Shown piece after piece: positions 25,581 through 33,491 of a stretch of 64,000 nt of DNA. Source of the DNA: an uncultured Collinsella sp. (GTDB taxonomy: Bacteria; Actinomycetota; Coriobacteriia; Coriobacteriales; Coriobacteriaceae); assembly GCA_900541015.1 (NCBI GenBank), contig UQIB01000001.1, forward strand, positions 62,001 through 126,000, given 5' to 3'. A program made the translations under genes and the position numbers. The notes under the pieces are model-generated. The model made no database searches. It saw only the letters and a program-made list of their open reading frames with translations, and was not told where the DNA came from. Numbering within the stretch: the first letter of the stretch is position 1; each line of letters opens with the position of its first letter.

Positions 25581-26684
25581 ATGGCGACGATGAATGAAAA
25601 AGATTACTACGAGATTCTAGGTGTCTCCAAGGATGCCACCTCGCGTGATATTCAAAAGGCCTTCCAGCAAAAGGCCCGTAAGCTCCATCCGGACGTCAAC
25701 AAAGAGCCGGATGCCGAGGATAAGTTTAAAGAGGTTTCCGAGGCCTATGCCGTGCTATCGGATGAGCAAAAACGTGCGCGCTACGATGCCATGCGTTCTG
25801 GCAATCCCTTTGCCGGTGCCCCTACGGCTTCGCCCTATGGTGGCGGCTATGCCGGCAACACGGGCTATGGCAATCCCTTTGAGGGCGGCTTTCCTTTTGG
25901 CGGTGCCTGGGGCCAGCAGCGTCGTGGGCAGGCTGCCTACAATCCCGAGAACGGTGCCAACGTGGTCGTCGATATCAAACTCGACGCCAAGGAGGCCAAG
26001 GGCGGCGCCCGCAAGACCGTCCGCTACACGCGTTTCGATACGTGCGGACATTGCGGCGGCTCGGGATCTGTTTCGTCCGAGCATGCACATACCTGTCCGA
26101 GCTGCGGCGGTCGCGGTCATATCGATGTCGACCTGTCCTTCCTGTTTGGTGCCGGCACGTTCCAGTCGGTCTGCCCCGAGTGCGGCGGTTCCGGTAAGGT
26201 TGTCGCCGACCCCTGCCCCGATTGCGGCGGCAGCGGGCGGACTCGTGTGACCTCCGAGCAGACAATTGAGTTTCCTGCCGGCACGCACGATGGCGACGAG
26301 GTCCGTATTGCCGGCATGGGTCATGCCGGCACCAACGGTGCCTCGGGTGGCGATCTGGTCGGTCGCGCCCATGTCGAGGCTGAGCGCCTGGAAGGCAAGG
26401 CCCGTACCGGTTTTTACCTGATGGGCATTGTGGCGCCGTTTTTGGTGCTGTCGGCCATCTCAGGTGTGTTCTCGGCCTTTGCCGTGATGTGCTTTATTCC
26501 GTTTGCCATGGGCCTGTTCATGGTGCTCTCGGACGGCGTACTGCATCGCAGCCTGCTGTGGTGGAAGCGCGGCGCGATGCAGTTTGCCAATGGTTTTGCC
26601 AACGGATTTATGTTTGCGCTCGTGTCGGTTTGGTTTGCGAGCTGCTCGCAACGTGCCATGCTTTCGCCCTACGCAATGCAATAA
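25581..26684 (+). CDS. DnaJ-like protein with C-terminal membrane segments replacing the second substrate-binding domain
   Basis: The first 240 or so residues are a DnaJ: J-domain (about 5-68) with HPD at about 36-38, a Gly/Phe-rich linker, and four CxxCxGxG zinc repeats (CGHCGGSG, CPSCGGRG, CPECGGSG, CPDCGGSG). After the usual strand ending GDLVGRAHV, the family's second C-terminal domain and dimerisation helix are missing. Instead there are two or three hydrophobic stretches (about 283-325 and 340-360), predicting membrane insertion. The product has 367 residues. It lies 81 nt upstream of a complete DnaJ. The ATG at 25581 has GGAGG upstream. It may recruit DnaK to the membrane; that is inference. 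Confidence 0.85.
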   Translation: MATMNEKDYYEILGVSKDATSRDIQKAFQQKARKLHPDVNKEPDAEDKFKEVSEAYAVLSDEQKRARYDAMRSGNPFAGAPTASPYGGGYAGNTGYGNPFEGGFPFGGAWGQQRRGQAAYNPENGANVVVDIKLDAKEAKGGARKTVRYTRFDTCGHCGGSGSVSSEHAHTCPSCGGRGHIDVDLSFLFGAGTFQSVCPECGGSGKVVADPCPDCGGSGRTRVTSEQTIEFPAGTHDGDEVRIAGMGHAGTNGASGGDLVGRAHVEAERLEGKARTGFYLMGIVAPFLVLSAISGVFSAFAVMCFIPFAMGLFMVLSDGVLHRSLLWWKRGAMQFANGFANGFMFALVSVWFASCSQRAMLSPYAMQ

Positions 26685-26765
26685 CATCAAACCCTCTGTT
26701 TGCGGTCGGCCCAGCTTGGGTATAGGACGCACTGTGACAATAATGAAAGTCGGAAGGATTCGGTC

Positions 26766-27914
26766 GTGTCGGAAAATAGGGATTACTACGAGGTGCTTGG
26801 CGTCGACAAGGATGCCGACGCGCGGACGATTAAGCGTGCGTTTCTAAAGAAGGCCCGTACCGTACATCCGGATGTTTCGGACGACCCCGAGGCCGAGGCC
26901 AAGTTCAAGGAGCTCAACGAGGCCTATTCCGTTCTTTCCGATGAGCAGAAGCGTGCTAACTACGACCGTTACGGCACTGCTGACGGCCCTGGTGGTTCGG
27001 GTTACGTCGATATCAACGATATCTTTGGCGGCATGGGCATGGACGACTTGTTCTCGTCGTTCTTTGGCGGCGGTGCCGGCGGTGGCGCCCGCAGCCGTCG
27101 TGAGCGTCGTCGCGGCCGCGATATGGCCATCTCTCTTTCGGTGACCCTTGAGGAGGCGGCGCTCGGTTGCAAAAAGACGATTAGTTATGACCGCCTCGCT
27201 CCTTGCGAGGACTGCAATGGCACCGGTAGGGCAGAGGGCGCACAGGAAATGCAGTGCGGCCGCTGCCACGGTACGGGCTATGTCACGACGGTCCAGCGTT
27301 CGTTCCTGGGCCAGGTTCAGTCTTCCTCTCCTTGCCCCGACTGCCATGGCGAGGGTACGGTTGTCGACCATCCCTGCGAGACCTGCGACGGTCAGGGCCG
27401 CACGCCTTCGCACGAAAAGATCGACATCGACATTCCCGCCGGCGTTTCGACCGGTCGCCAGCTGCGTGTGAGCGGCTTTGGCGAGGCCGGCCTTCGCGGC
27501 GAGCCTTCGGGCGACCTGATTGTCAACGTGCGCGTTGCCGACCATGAGCGCTTTAAGCGCAACGGTGACGACCTGTACCTGGTGAGCGATATCTCGATTG
27601 CGCAGGCTGCGCTCGGCTGCGAGATCGAGGTCGAGGGCATTATGCCGGACGAGGTCGTTAAGGTGTTCGTCCCCGCCGGTGCCCAGTACGGCGACACCGT
27701 GAGCGTCAATAATTACGGCATGCCGCGCATTGGCGGTGGCGGTTCGCGTGGCCGCCTGATCGTGCAACTGCGCGTGGTCGTTCCCACCAATCTTTCCAAT
27801 AAGCAGCGCGAGCTGCTCCGTGCTTTTGCCGATGAGATGGGCGATGACGTCGCTTCCGGTAAGAAGTCGGTGACCGACCGTATCAAGAGTGCCCTCGACG
27901 ATATCCTCGATTAA
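26766..27914 (+). CDS. dnaJ: Chaperone DnaJ
   Basis: A complete type I Hsp40 co-chaperone of DnaK. It has a J-domain with HPD (about 6-68), a Gly-rich linker containing GGMGMDDLFSSFFGGG, four zinc repeats (CEDCNGTG, CGRCHGTG, CPDCHGEG, CETCDGQG), and both C-terminal beta-domains up to GRLIVQLRVVVP. Length 382 residues is normal. The GTG at 26766 is the best start (AAGGA upstream). It is not next to dnaK or grpE here, so it may be a second, dnaJ2-type copy as in many Actinobacteria. Confidence 0.94.
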   Translation: MSENRDYYEVLGVDKDADARTIKRAFLKKARTVHPDVSDDPEAEAKFKELNEAYSVLSDEQKRANYDRYGTADGPGGSGYVDINDIFGGMGMDDLFSSFFGGGAGGGARSRRERRRGRDMAISLSVTLEEAALGCKKTISYDRLAPCEDCNGTGRAEGAQEMQCGRCHGTGYVTTVQRSFLGQVQSSSPCPDCHGEGTVVDHPCETCDGQGRTPSHEKIDIDIPAGVSTGRQLRVSGFGEAGLRGEPSGDLIVNVRVADHERFKRNGDDLYLVSDISIAQAALGCEIEVEGIMPDEVVKVFVPAGAQYGDTVSVNNYGMPRIGGGGSRGRLIVQLRVVVPTNLSNKQRELLRAFADEMGDDVASGKKSVTDRIKSALDDILD

Positions 27915-27923
27915 GGAGCCCGC

Positions 27924-29216
27924 GTGCTCGCACCCCATATTTCCGTCGTCAACCTCGGCTGCCGTGTCAACCGGGTTGAATCTGACCGTATCACTGCCGA
28001 TCTTATGCGTCTGGGCTTTGCTATGGTGGAGCCCCAGGATGCCGACCTGATCGTCATTAACACCTGTGCCGTTACGGGCGAGGCCGAGGCCAAGACCCGT
28101 AAGGCCGTCCGTCATGCGCTGGCCTATCCAAACGAGCCCTATGTGGTCGTGACCGGATGCGTGGTCAATTTGCATCCTGAGGAGCTGCTGGAGCTTTCGG
28201 ATCGCGTGATCGCCGTGCCGTCCAAGATCGATGTCGCCGAACGTGTCTGCGAGGTGCTGGGCGTTGAGTCCGATAACGTTCCCGCCTGCAGCGATGGCGA
28301 GGTGGTCGATGTGCTTGGTCGCTCTCGCCTGGGCGTGAAGATTCAGGACGGCTGCAACCATCGCTGCACCTATTGCATTGTGTGGAAGGCACGCGGCCCC
28401 GAGCGCTCCGTGCCCGTCGAGTCCGTGCTCGAGCAAGTTCGCGAGGCCCAGGAGGCCGGCGTGCCCGAGGTGGTGCTGACCGGTGTGAACTTGGGTGCCT
28501 ACGATGGCAAGAGCGCGACCGACGAGCACGTCGAAATCGATGAGCTGCTCGAGGCCATCATGGAGCGCACGTCTATTCCGCATGTGCGCATTTCCTCGGT
28601 CGAGCCTATGGATATCTCCGAGCGCCTGCTTAAGGTTATGGCGCGCTACCCGCAGCGTGTCGCCCCGTTTTTGCACCTGCCCGTGCAGTCCGGCTGCACG
28701 GCGACCCTGCATCGCATGGGCCGTCCCTATAGTGCCGAGGCCTTTGAAGACACGGTGCGTATGATTCGCGCCAATCTGCCACAGGCGTCACTTTCTTGCG
28801 ACGTTATTGTCGGCTTCCCTGGCGAGACGGACGAGGAGTTCGAGGAGTCGCTGGCGCTGTGCCGCCGTGTGGGTTTCTCGCGTATGCACGTGTTCCGCTA
28901 CAGCAAGCGTCCCGGCACCCTTGCTGCCGAGATGCCCGACCAGGTGCCGCCCGAGGTTATGGCCGAGCGCAGCCGCCGTATGCGGGCCGCCGCACAGGAG
29001 CTCGCCATTGCCGACGCTCGTCTTCGCGTGGGCACGGTCGAGCGTGCCGTGCTCGAGTATGGTGACAACCTGACGCTCGGCTCGTTCCATCATGCCCGTC
29101 TTGACGATACCTGTGGACTTACAGCTCCGTGCCTGCTCGATGTTGCTATCATCGGAGTCGATGATTCCGGCTTGGTCCATGCACGCAGGGAGGTTCATGG
29201 AAGCCTCGAAGATTAG
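27924..29216 (+). CDS. mtaB: tRNA t6A37 methylthiotransferase MtaB
   Basis: A radical-SAM methylthiotransferase making ms2t6A37 in tRNA. The N-terminal cluster cysteines are in NLGCRVNRVESD (about 9-20), INTCAVTGEA and TGCV; the SAM cluster in QDGCNHRCTYCIV (about 139-151); a C-terminal TRAM-like part is present. LGCRVN distinguishes MtaB from RimO (LGCAKN) and MiaB (FGCQMN). GTG start with GGAG upstream, 9 nt after dnaJ. It overlaps phoH by 20 nt. Confidence 0.93.
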   Translation: MLAPHISVVNLGCRVNRVESDRITADLMRLGFAMVEPQDADLIVINTCAVTGEAEAKTRKAVRHALAYPNEPYVVVTGCVVNLHPEELLELSDRVIAVPSKIDVAERVCEVLGVESDNVPACSDGEVVDVLGRSRLGVKIQDGCNHRCTYCIVWKARGPERSVPVESVLEQVREAQEAGVPEVVLTGVNLGAYDGKSATDEHVEIDELLEAIMERTSIPHVRISSVEPMDISERLLKVMARYPQRVAPFLHLPVQSGCTATLHRMGRPYSAEAFEDTVRMIRANLPQASLSCDVIVGFPGETDEEFEESLALCRRVGFSRMHVFRYSKRPGTLAAEMPDQVPPEVMAERSRRMRAAAQELAIADARLRVGTVERAVLEYGDNLTLGSFHHARLDDTCGLTAPCLLDVAIIGVDDSGLVHARREVHGSLED

Positions 29217-30183
29217 ACTTACCGTTCCCGAGGGGATTGATCCCTCGCGCGTTTTGGGCGCCGGCGACGGCGTCCTTCGTGCGCTCGAGAGCTTGGTTCG
29301 CGCTCATGTGGTCGCCCGTGGCGATAGCATCTCCGTGAGCGGCGACCCGGACGAGGTCGAACTCGTGGCGCGCTTTTTCGAGCACGCTTTTCGCGAGGCG
29401 GCCGCCGGGCGCACTCTGTCTGCCGACGATGTCTCTCGCTGCCTGGCCGTCTTGCGCGACGGTGAGCACGAGGCTACGTCGCTTCGCGATGACGTGCTGC
29501 TTTCGTATCGCGGCCGCGTCATTCGCCCCAAGACGCTCGGCCAAAAGCGCTATGTGGATGCCATCCGCACGCATACCATCACGTTTGGCCTGGGTCCTGC
29601 CGGCACCGGTAAGACCTATCTGGCCATGGCGCTCGCCCTTGCCGCGCTCAAGCGTCACGAGGTGGGCCGTCTGATCTTGACGCGTCCGGTTGTCGAGGCG
29701 GGGGAGAATCTGGGCTTTTTGCCCGGCACCCTCGAGGAAAAGATCGATCCCTACATGCGTCCGCTTTACGACGCCCTTTTTGACATGATGGATCGCGAGC
29801 GCACCGATGAGCTTATGGAGCGCGGCGTGATCGAGATCGCCCCGCTTGCCTACATGCGCGGCCGCACGCTGAGTGATGCCTTCGTGGTGCTCGACGAGGC
29901 GCAAAATACCACGCCCGAGCAGATGAAGATGTTCCTGACGCGCCTGGGCTTCAACTCCAAGTTCGTGATTACCGGCGACCTGAGCCAGCGTGACCTGGTG
30001 GGTCGTCGTGGTGGCTTGGCGGATGTCGAGAAGATTTTGGGCCGTGTCGATGATGTCGCATTTTCGCACCTCGAGCGTGCCGACGTGGTGCGCCATGCCT
30101 TGGTGGGACGTATCGTCGAGGCATACGATACTTATGATGATGTGCGCGAGAAGCGCGTACGTGACCGAAAGGAGTCCCGTTGA
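29197..30183 (+). CDS. phoH: PhoH-family ATPase
   Basis: PhoH-like proteins are P-loop ATPases related to helicase domain 1, linked to RNA metabolism by their constant neighbour ybeY. Walker A is GPAGTGKT (about 132-139), Walker B VVLDEAQN, and the family motif TRPVVEAGENLGFLPG is clear. Length 328 residues is standard. The start at 29197 is chosen for AGGGAGG 5 nt upstream; it lies inside mtaB. The last codon overlaps the ybeY start. Confidence 0.94.
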   Translation: MEASKIRLTVPEGIDPSRVLGAGDGVLRALESLVRAHVVARGDSISVSGDPDEVELVARFFEHAFREAAAGRTLSADDVSRCLAVLRDGEHEATSLRDDVLLSYRGRVIRPKTLGQKRYVDAIRTHTITFGLGPAGTGKTYLAMALALAALKRHEVGRLILTRPVVEAGENLGFLPGTLEEKIDPYMRPLYDALFDMMDRERTDELMERGVIEIAPLAYMRGRTLSDAFVVLDEAQNTTPEQMKMFLTRLGFNSKFVITGDLSQRDLVGRRGGLADVEKILGRVDDVAFSHLERADVVRHALVGRIVEAYDTYDDVREKRVRDRKESR

Positions 30184-30689
30184 GTGTATTGATCAGCAAC
30201 GATGCCGAGCTCGATACGCTGCTCGACGCGCATGAGGTGGAGCACATCTGCGAGGTTGTGCTTGCCGCCGAGGGCGTTGAGCGTGAAGTCGAGATTTCCC
30301 TTTCGTATGTCGACGAGGACGAGATGCACGAGCTCAACCACGAGTGGCGCGGTATCGACCGCACCACCGATGTGCTCTCGTTTGAATGCGACTCGGCCTT
30401 TGACGAGGATATTCCCGCCGACGAGACGCTCGAGCTCGGCGATATCATCTTGGCCCCGCAGGTTATTGCCCGTCAGGCCCCCGGTTTTGGCAATAGCCCC
30501 GCTGACGAGTGTCGTCTGATGCTCGTACACGGCATGCTGCACCTGCTGGGCTATGACCATATCGAGGACGACGAGGCCGAGGTCATGGAGGCCCGCGAGG
30601 ACGCCATCCTGCGCGATCTGGCGCTCGAGCGCGGCGAGGACCCCAAGCTAGTCCACGTCGGCCCCATCACCAACCACGCCCACGACTAG
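30180..30689 (+). CDS. ybeY: Endoribonuclease / rRNA maturation factor YbeY
   Basis: YbeY is a zinc-dependent single-strand endoribonuclease acting in 16S rRNA 3'-end maturation. The metal motif HGMLHLLGYDH (about 120-130) is intact, preceded by RGIDRTTDVLSF. Length 169 residues. The TTG at 30180 overlaps the phoH stop and has AAAGGAG upstream; no ATG would give a proper length. Confidence 0.94.
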   Translation: MSVLISNDAELDTLLDAHEVEHICEVVLAAEGVEREVEISLSYVDEDEMHELNHEWRGIDRTTDVLSFECDSAFDEDIPADETLELGDIILAPQVIARQAPGFGNSPADECRLMLVHGMLHLLGYDHIEDDEAEVMEAREDAILRDLALERGEDPKLVHVGPITNHAHD

Positions 30690-30698
30690 GAGCCGTCT

Positions 30699-31076
30699 AT
30701 GATTCCCGGATCGAACAAGGACCATCCGTCCTTCTTAAAGTCGTTTTCCTACGCCATGGAGGGCTTCGTCACCGCCGTCAAGACCGAGCGCAACATTAAG
30801 GTCATGCTCGTGGCGGGCGTGTGCACCGTCATTGCCGGCTGTATCGTGGGCCTCGACATTGCCGAGTGGGCCACGATTATCATCTGTTGTGGCCTGGTGA
30901 TTCACGGCGAGCTGTGCAACACCGCTATGGAGGCTATCGTCGACCTAGCGACCCAGGAGCTCCATCCGCTGGCCAAGCGTGCGAAGGACATCGCCGCCGC
31001 CTCTGTATACGTTCTTTCCATCACCGCCGCGATTGTGGGCTTGCTGGTATTTGCCCACGCGCTCGGCTTTATTTAG
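30699..31076 (+). CDS. dgkA: Diacylglycerol/undecaprenol kinase
   Basis: A small integral membrane kinase with three helices, acting on lipid alcohols; Gram-positive members phosphorylate undecaprenol. The catalytic motif GELCNTAMEAIVD (about 70-82) is present and the N-terminal amphipathic part has SFSYAMEGFVTAVKTERN. The 125-residue length fits. It lies in the conserved ybeY-dgkA-era order. Confidence 0.93.
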   Translation: MIPGSNKDHPSFLKSFSYAMEGFVTAVKTERNIKVMLVAGVCTVIAGCIVGLDIAEWATIIICCGLVIHGELCNTAMEAIVDLATQELHPLAKRAKDIAAASVYVLSITAAIVGLLVFAHALGFI

Positions 31077-31088
31077 AAAGGGATTCCC

Positions 31089-32159
31089 ATGTCCGACAAT
31101 ATGCAGTCTGCCGATGAAGTTTTGGATGACGAGGTCCTGGACGAGGCTGAAGGTGCCGATTCGTTTGACGAGGCCGAGGAGTTCGACCCGTTTGAGGGCA
31201 TGAGCGATGAGGAGCTCGACGCCCTGTGCGACGAGGACGACAGCCTCGCGGGCTTTGGCGACGTTGAGCCTGGTTTCCGCAGCGGCTTCGTGGCCCTGGT
31301 CGGTCGTCCCAACGCCGGTAAGTCCACGCTGCTCAACGCCTGCTATGGCAAAAAGGTCGCCATCACCTCGCCGGTGGCCCAGACGACCCGCCGCCGCATG
31401 CGCGCCGTCGTCAACCGTCCCGGCTACCAGCTGGTCTTTGTCGATACCCCGGGCATTCATAAGCCCAAGGACGGTCTGGGATCCGAGCTCAACAAGAGCG
31501 CGTTGTTCGAGCTGAACGATGTCGATGTCGTCGCGTTTTTGATTGATGCCACCAAACCGATCGGCAGGGGAGACGCTTGGGTTGCCGAGCGCGTCAAGAA
31601 CGCTCGTTCCAAGAAGGTTCTGGTACTCACTAAGGCCGATGAGGCCGACCCCGCACAGGTTATGGAACAGCTCAAGGCCGCCCACGAGCTCATGGAGTAT
31701 GACGACGAGATCGTGACGTCGTCGGTCAAGAACTTCAACGTCGATGCCTTTATCGAGACCGTTGCGCACTTTTTGCCCGAAGGTCCGCGTTGGTTCCCCG
31801 AGGACATGGGTACCGACGCTTCCGACGAGACGCTCGTTGCCGAGTTTGTGCGCGAGAAGGTCTTGCGCCGCACCCGTGACGAGATCCCGCACTCCGTGGG
31901 CGTGATCTGCGATGCGCTCGAGCAGACCAAGAAGGTGCTGCGCGTGCACGCCACCATTTACGTCGAGCGTGAGGGCCAAAAGGGCATCATCATTGGAAAG
32001 GGCGGCGAGATGATCAAACATATCGGCATCGACGCCCGTCGCGACCTTGAACGCATCTTTGGCACGCAGGTCTTTTTGGAGCTGGACGTGAAGGTCAAGG
32101 CCGGCTGGCGTGACGACGAGGCCCAGATTCGCCGCTTCGGCTACAACGCCGAGGACTAA
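31089..32159 (+). CDS. era: GTPase Era with acidic N-terminal extension
   Basis: Era binds 16S rRNA and assists 30S assembly. G1 GRPNAGKST (about 75-83), G3 DTPGIHKP, G4 TKAD and the C-terminal KH domain (GIIIGKGGEMIKHIG) are intact. The protein is 356 residues, about 60 longer than usual; the extra N-terminus is strongly acidic (many Asp/Glu) and low-complexity. ATG at 31089 has AAAGGGA upstream. A shorter start near the G domain lacks support, so the extension seems real. Confidence 0.94.
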   Translation: MSDNMQSADEVLDDEVLDEAEGADSFDEAEEFDPFEGMSDEELDALCDEDDSLAGFGDVEPGFRSGFVALVGRPNAGKSTLLNACYGKKVAITSPVAQTTRRRMRAVVNRPGYQLVFVDTPGIHKPKDGLGSELNKSALFELNDVDVVAFLIDATKPIGRGDAWVAERVKNARSKKVLVLTKADEADPAQVMEQLKAAHELMEYDDEIVTSSVKNFNVDAFIETVAHFLPEGPRWFPEDMGTDASDETLVAEFVREKVLRRTRDEIPHSVGVICDALEQTKKVLRVHATIYVEREGQKGIIIGKGGEMIKHIGIDARRDLERIFGTQVFLELDVKVKAGWRDDEAQIRRFGYNAED

Positions 32160-32174
32160 GGGCGCGCGGCACGC

Positions 32175-32924
32175 ATGGCAGGCTCCCGGACATATCGCAC
32201 CAAGGTGCTCGTCCTCGACAAGACGAAGCTCAAAGAGACCGACCTGATCCTGACGATGCTTGACGAGCGGGGTCGGCAGGTTCGTGCCGTGGCAAAGGGT
32301 GCCCGCAAACCCGGCGGGCGGTTGGCGGCGCGCTGCGAGCTGTTCTGTACCGTCGATATGCTGCTCGCACATGGACGCTCGCTCGACGTGGTTTCTCAGG
32401 CCGAGCTTATGGAAGCGCCGCTCGGCGCTGCGCCCGATTACGAGACGACTTGCGCCGCAAGCGCGATTGCCGAGGTCGCGCGCGTGTGCTCGTTCGAGGA
32501 CGCCGAGGACCCGTTTACCTTTGCCATCACGCAGCGGGCGCTCACACTTGTCGGCAGCGGGCTCGACTCGGCACATATGGACCTGCTCGTGGCGGCATAT
32601 GTCTTTAAGCTGTTGTCGCACGTTGGCTATCGACCCGATTTTTCGGCCTGCGTGCTGTGCGGAGACCCCATGCTGTCGTATTTTTCACCACAGGCGGGCG
32701 GGCTCATGTGCGGGTCGTGCGCGTCGAGCGTTCCGGGTGCCGAGCTGGTGTCGACCGGCGAGGTCGCATGGCTGCGCGCCCTCATGTCCATGACCTTCGA
32801 TGCACTCATGGCCGAGCGAATCGACCCGCATACGGCGGCGTTCTTGCTCGGGCTTTCGCATGTGTGGGCGGCGACGCACACCGATCAGCGCCTCCGTGCG
32901 ATGGAATTCATGTTGGGTCGGTGA
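32175..32924 (+). CDS. recO: DNA repair protein RecO
   Basis: RecO anneals DNA and loads RecA with RecR. The N-terminal OB fold (RTYRTKVLVLDKTKLKETD) and the zinc site CVLCGD ... CGSC (about 160-185) are visible. Length 249 residues. The era-recO order is conserved. It ends the lepA-to-recO series; the rpsO leader follows. Confidence 0.92.
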   Translation: MAGSRTYRTKVLVLDKTKLKETDLILTMLDERGRQVRAVAKGARKPGGRLAARCELFCTVDMLLAHGRSLDVVSQAELMEAPLGAAPDYETTCAASAIAEVARVCSFEDAEDPFTFAITQRALTLVGSGLDSAHMDLLVAAYVFKLLSHVGYRPDFSACVLCGDPMLSYFSPQAGGLMCGSCASSVPGAELVSTGEVAWLRALMSMTFDALMAERIDPHTAAFLLGLSHVWAATHTDQRLRAMEFMLGR

Positions 32925-32948
32925 TGATGCGCAGGCGCGGGCTGCTTG

Positions 32949-32957
32949 TGGTAACAT
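32949..32957 (+). promoter_or_regulatory. Extended -10 promoter of rpsO
   Basis: TGGTAACAT, 105 nt upstream of the rpsO ATG; no clear -35. Confidence 0.45.
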
Positions 32958-33026
32958 ACCGACCTGTTGGTACCTCGACCTTGGATGCTCGCTCCACCGG
33001 CGGCTTCCCAGTCCGAGGCGAATCGA

Positions 33027-33042
33027 GTCGCCCGCGGGCGAC
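33027..33042 (+). promoter_or_regulatory. Palindrome in the rpsO leader
   Basis: GTCGCCCGCGGGCGAC is a perfect 16-bp palindrome 20 nt before the rpsO ATG, just upstream of the AAAGG ribosome binding site. As RNA it can form a short hairpin or pair with other leader segments, a possible S15 feedback site. Confidence 0.4.
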
Positions 33043-33062
33043 GTAAAATGAAAGGTGAAACA

Positions 33063-33341
33063 ATGACTGTTTCCAAAGAGCGCAAGGCGGAGCTGACTGC
33101 CCAGTTCGGTAACACCCCGGTCGACACCGGCAACCCCAAGGTTCAGGTCGCCATCCTGACCGAGCGCATCAAGGAGCTGACCGAGCACATGAAGTCCCAC
33201 CAGAAGGACTTCCACACCCGTCGTGGCCTGCTCATGCTCGTCGGCCGTCGTCGTCGTCTTCTCTCCTACATCAAGAAGAACGACATCGTCGAGTACCGTG
33301 AGCTCATCAAGGCTCTGGGCATCCGCGACAACATCCAGTAA
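33063..33341 (+). CDS. rpsO: 30S ribosomal protein S15
   Basis: S15 is a primary 16S rRNA binder. The 92-residue product starts MTVSKERKAELTAQFG and contains the diagnostic HMKSHQKDFHTRRGLLMLVG and RRRLLSYI. ATG at 33063 with AAAGGTG upstream. The rpsO-pnp pairing is conserved across bacteria. It has its own terminator. Confidence 0.96.
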   Translation: MTVSKERKAELTAQFGNTPVDTGNPKVQVAILTERIKELTEHMKSHQKDFHTRRGLLMLVGRRRRLLSYIKKNDIVEYRELIKALGIRDNIQ

Positions 33342-33357
33342 GGATTTGTACATGCTA

Positions 33358-33388
33358 AGAGCGTCCTGCGCAGCGGGGCGCTCTTTTT
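33358..33388 (+). terminator. Rho-independent terminator of rpsO
   Basis: AGAGCGTCC pairs with GGGCGCTCT (one G-U), then TTTTT. Confidence 0.88.
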
Positions 33389-33396
33389 GTGTAAGG

Positions 33397-33478
33397 GCGT
33401 GAACAATCACGCTCTGAAGCGTGGCGGGGGCAGGGGGCTCGCGTCACATGAGAAGCCCGCAGGCAAGGGGTCTGCGGG
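33397..33478 (+). promoter_or_regulatory. Structured leader of pnp with two hairpins
   Basis: GCGTGA-ACAA-TCACGC (33397-33412) and CCCGCAG with CTGCGGG (33456-33478) sit between the rpsO terminator and the pnp ribosome binding site at 33482. The second stem ends 3 nt before it. Confidence 0.55.
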
Positions 33479-33491
33479 GTAAAGGAGAACA

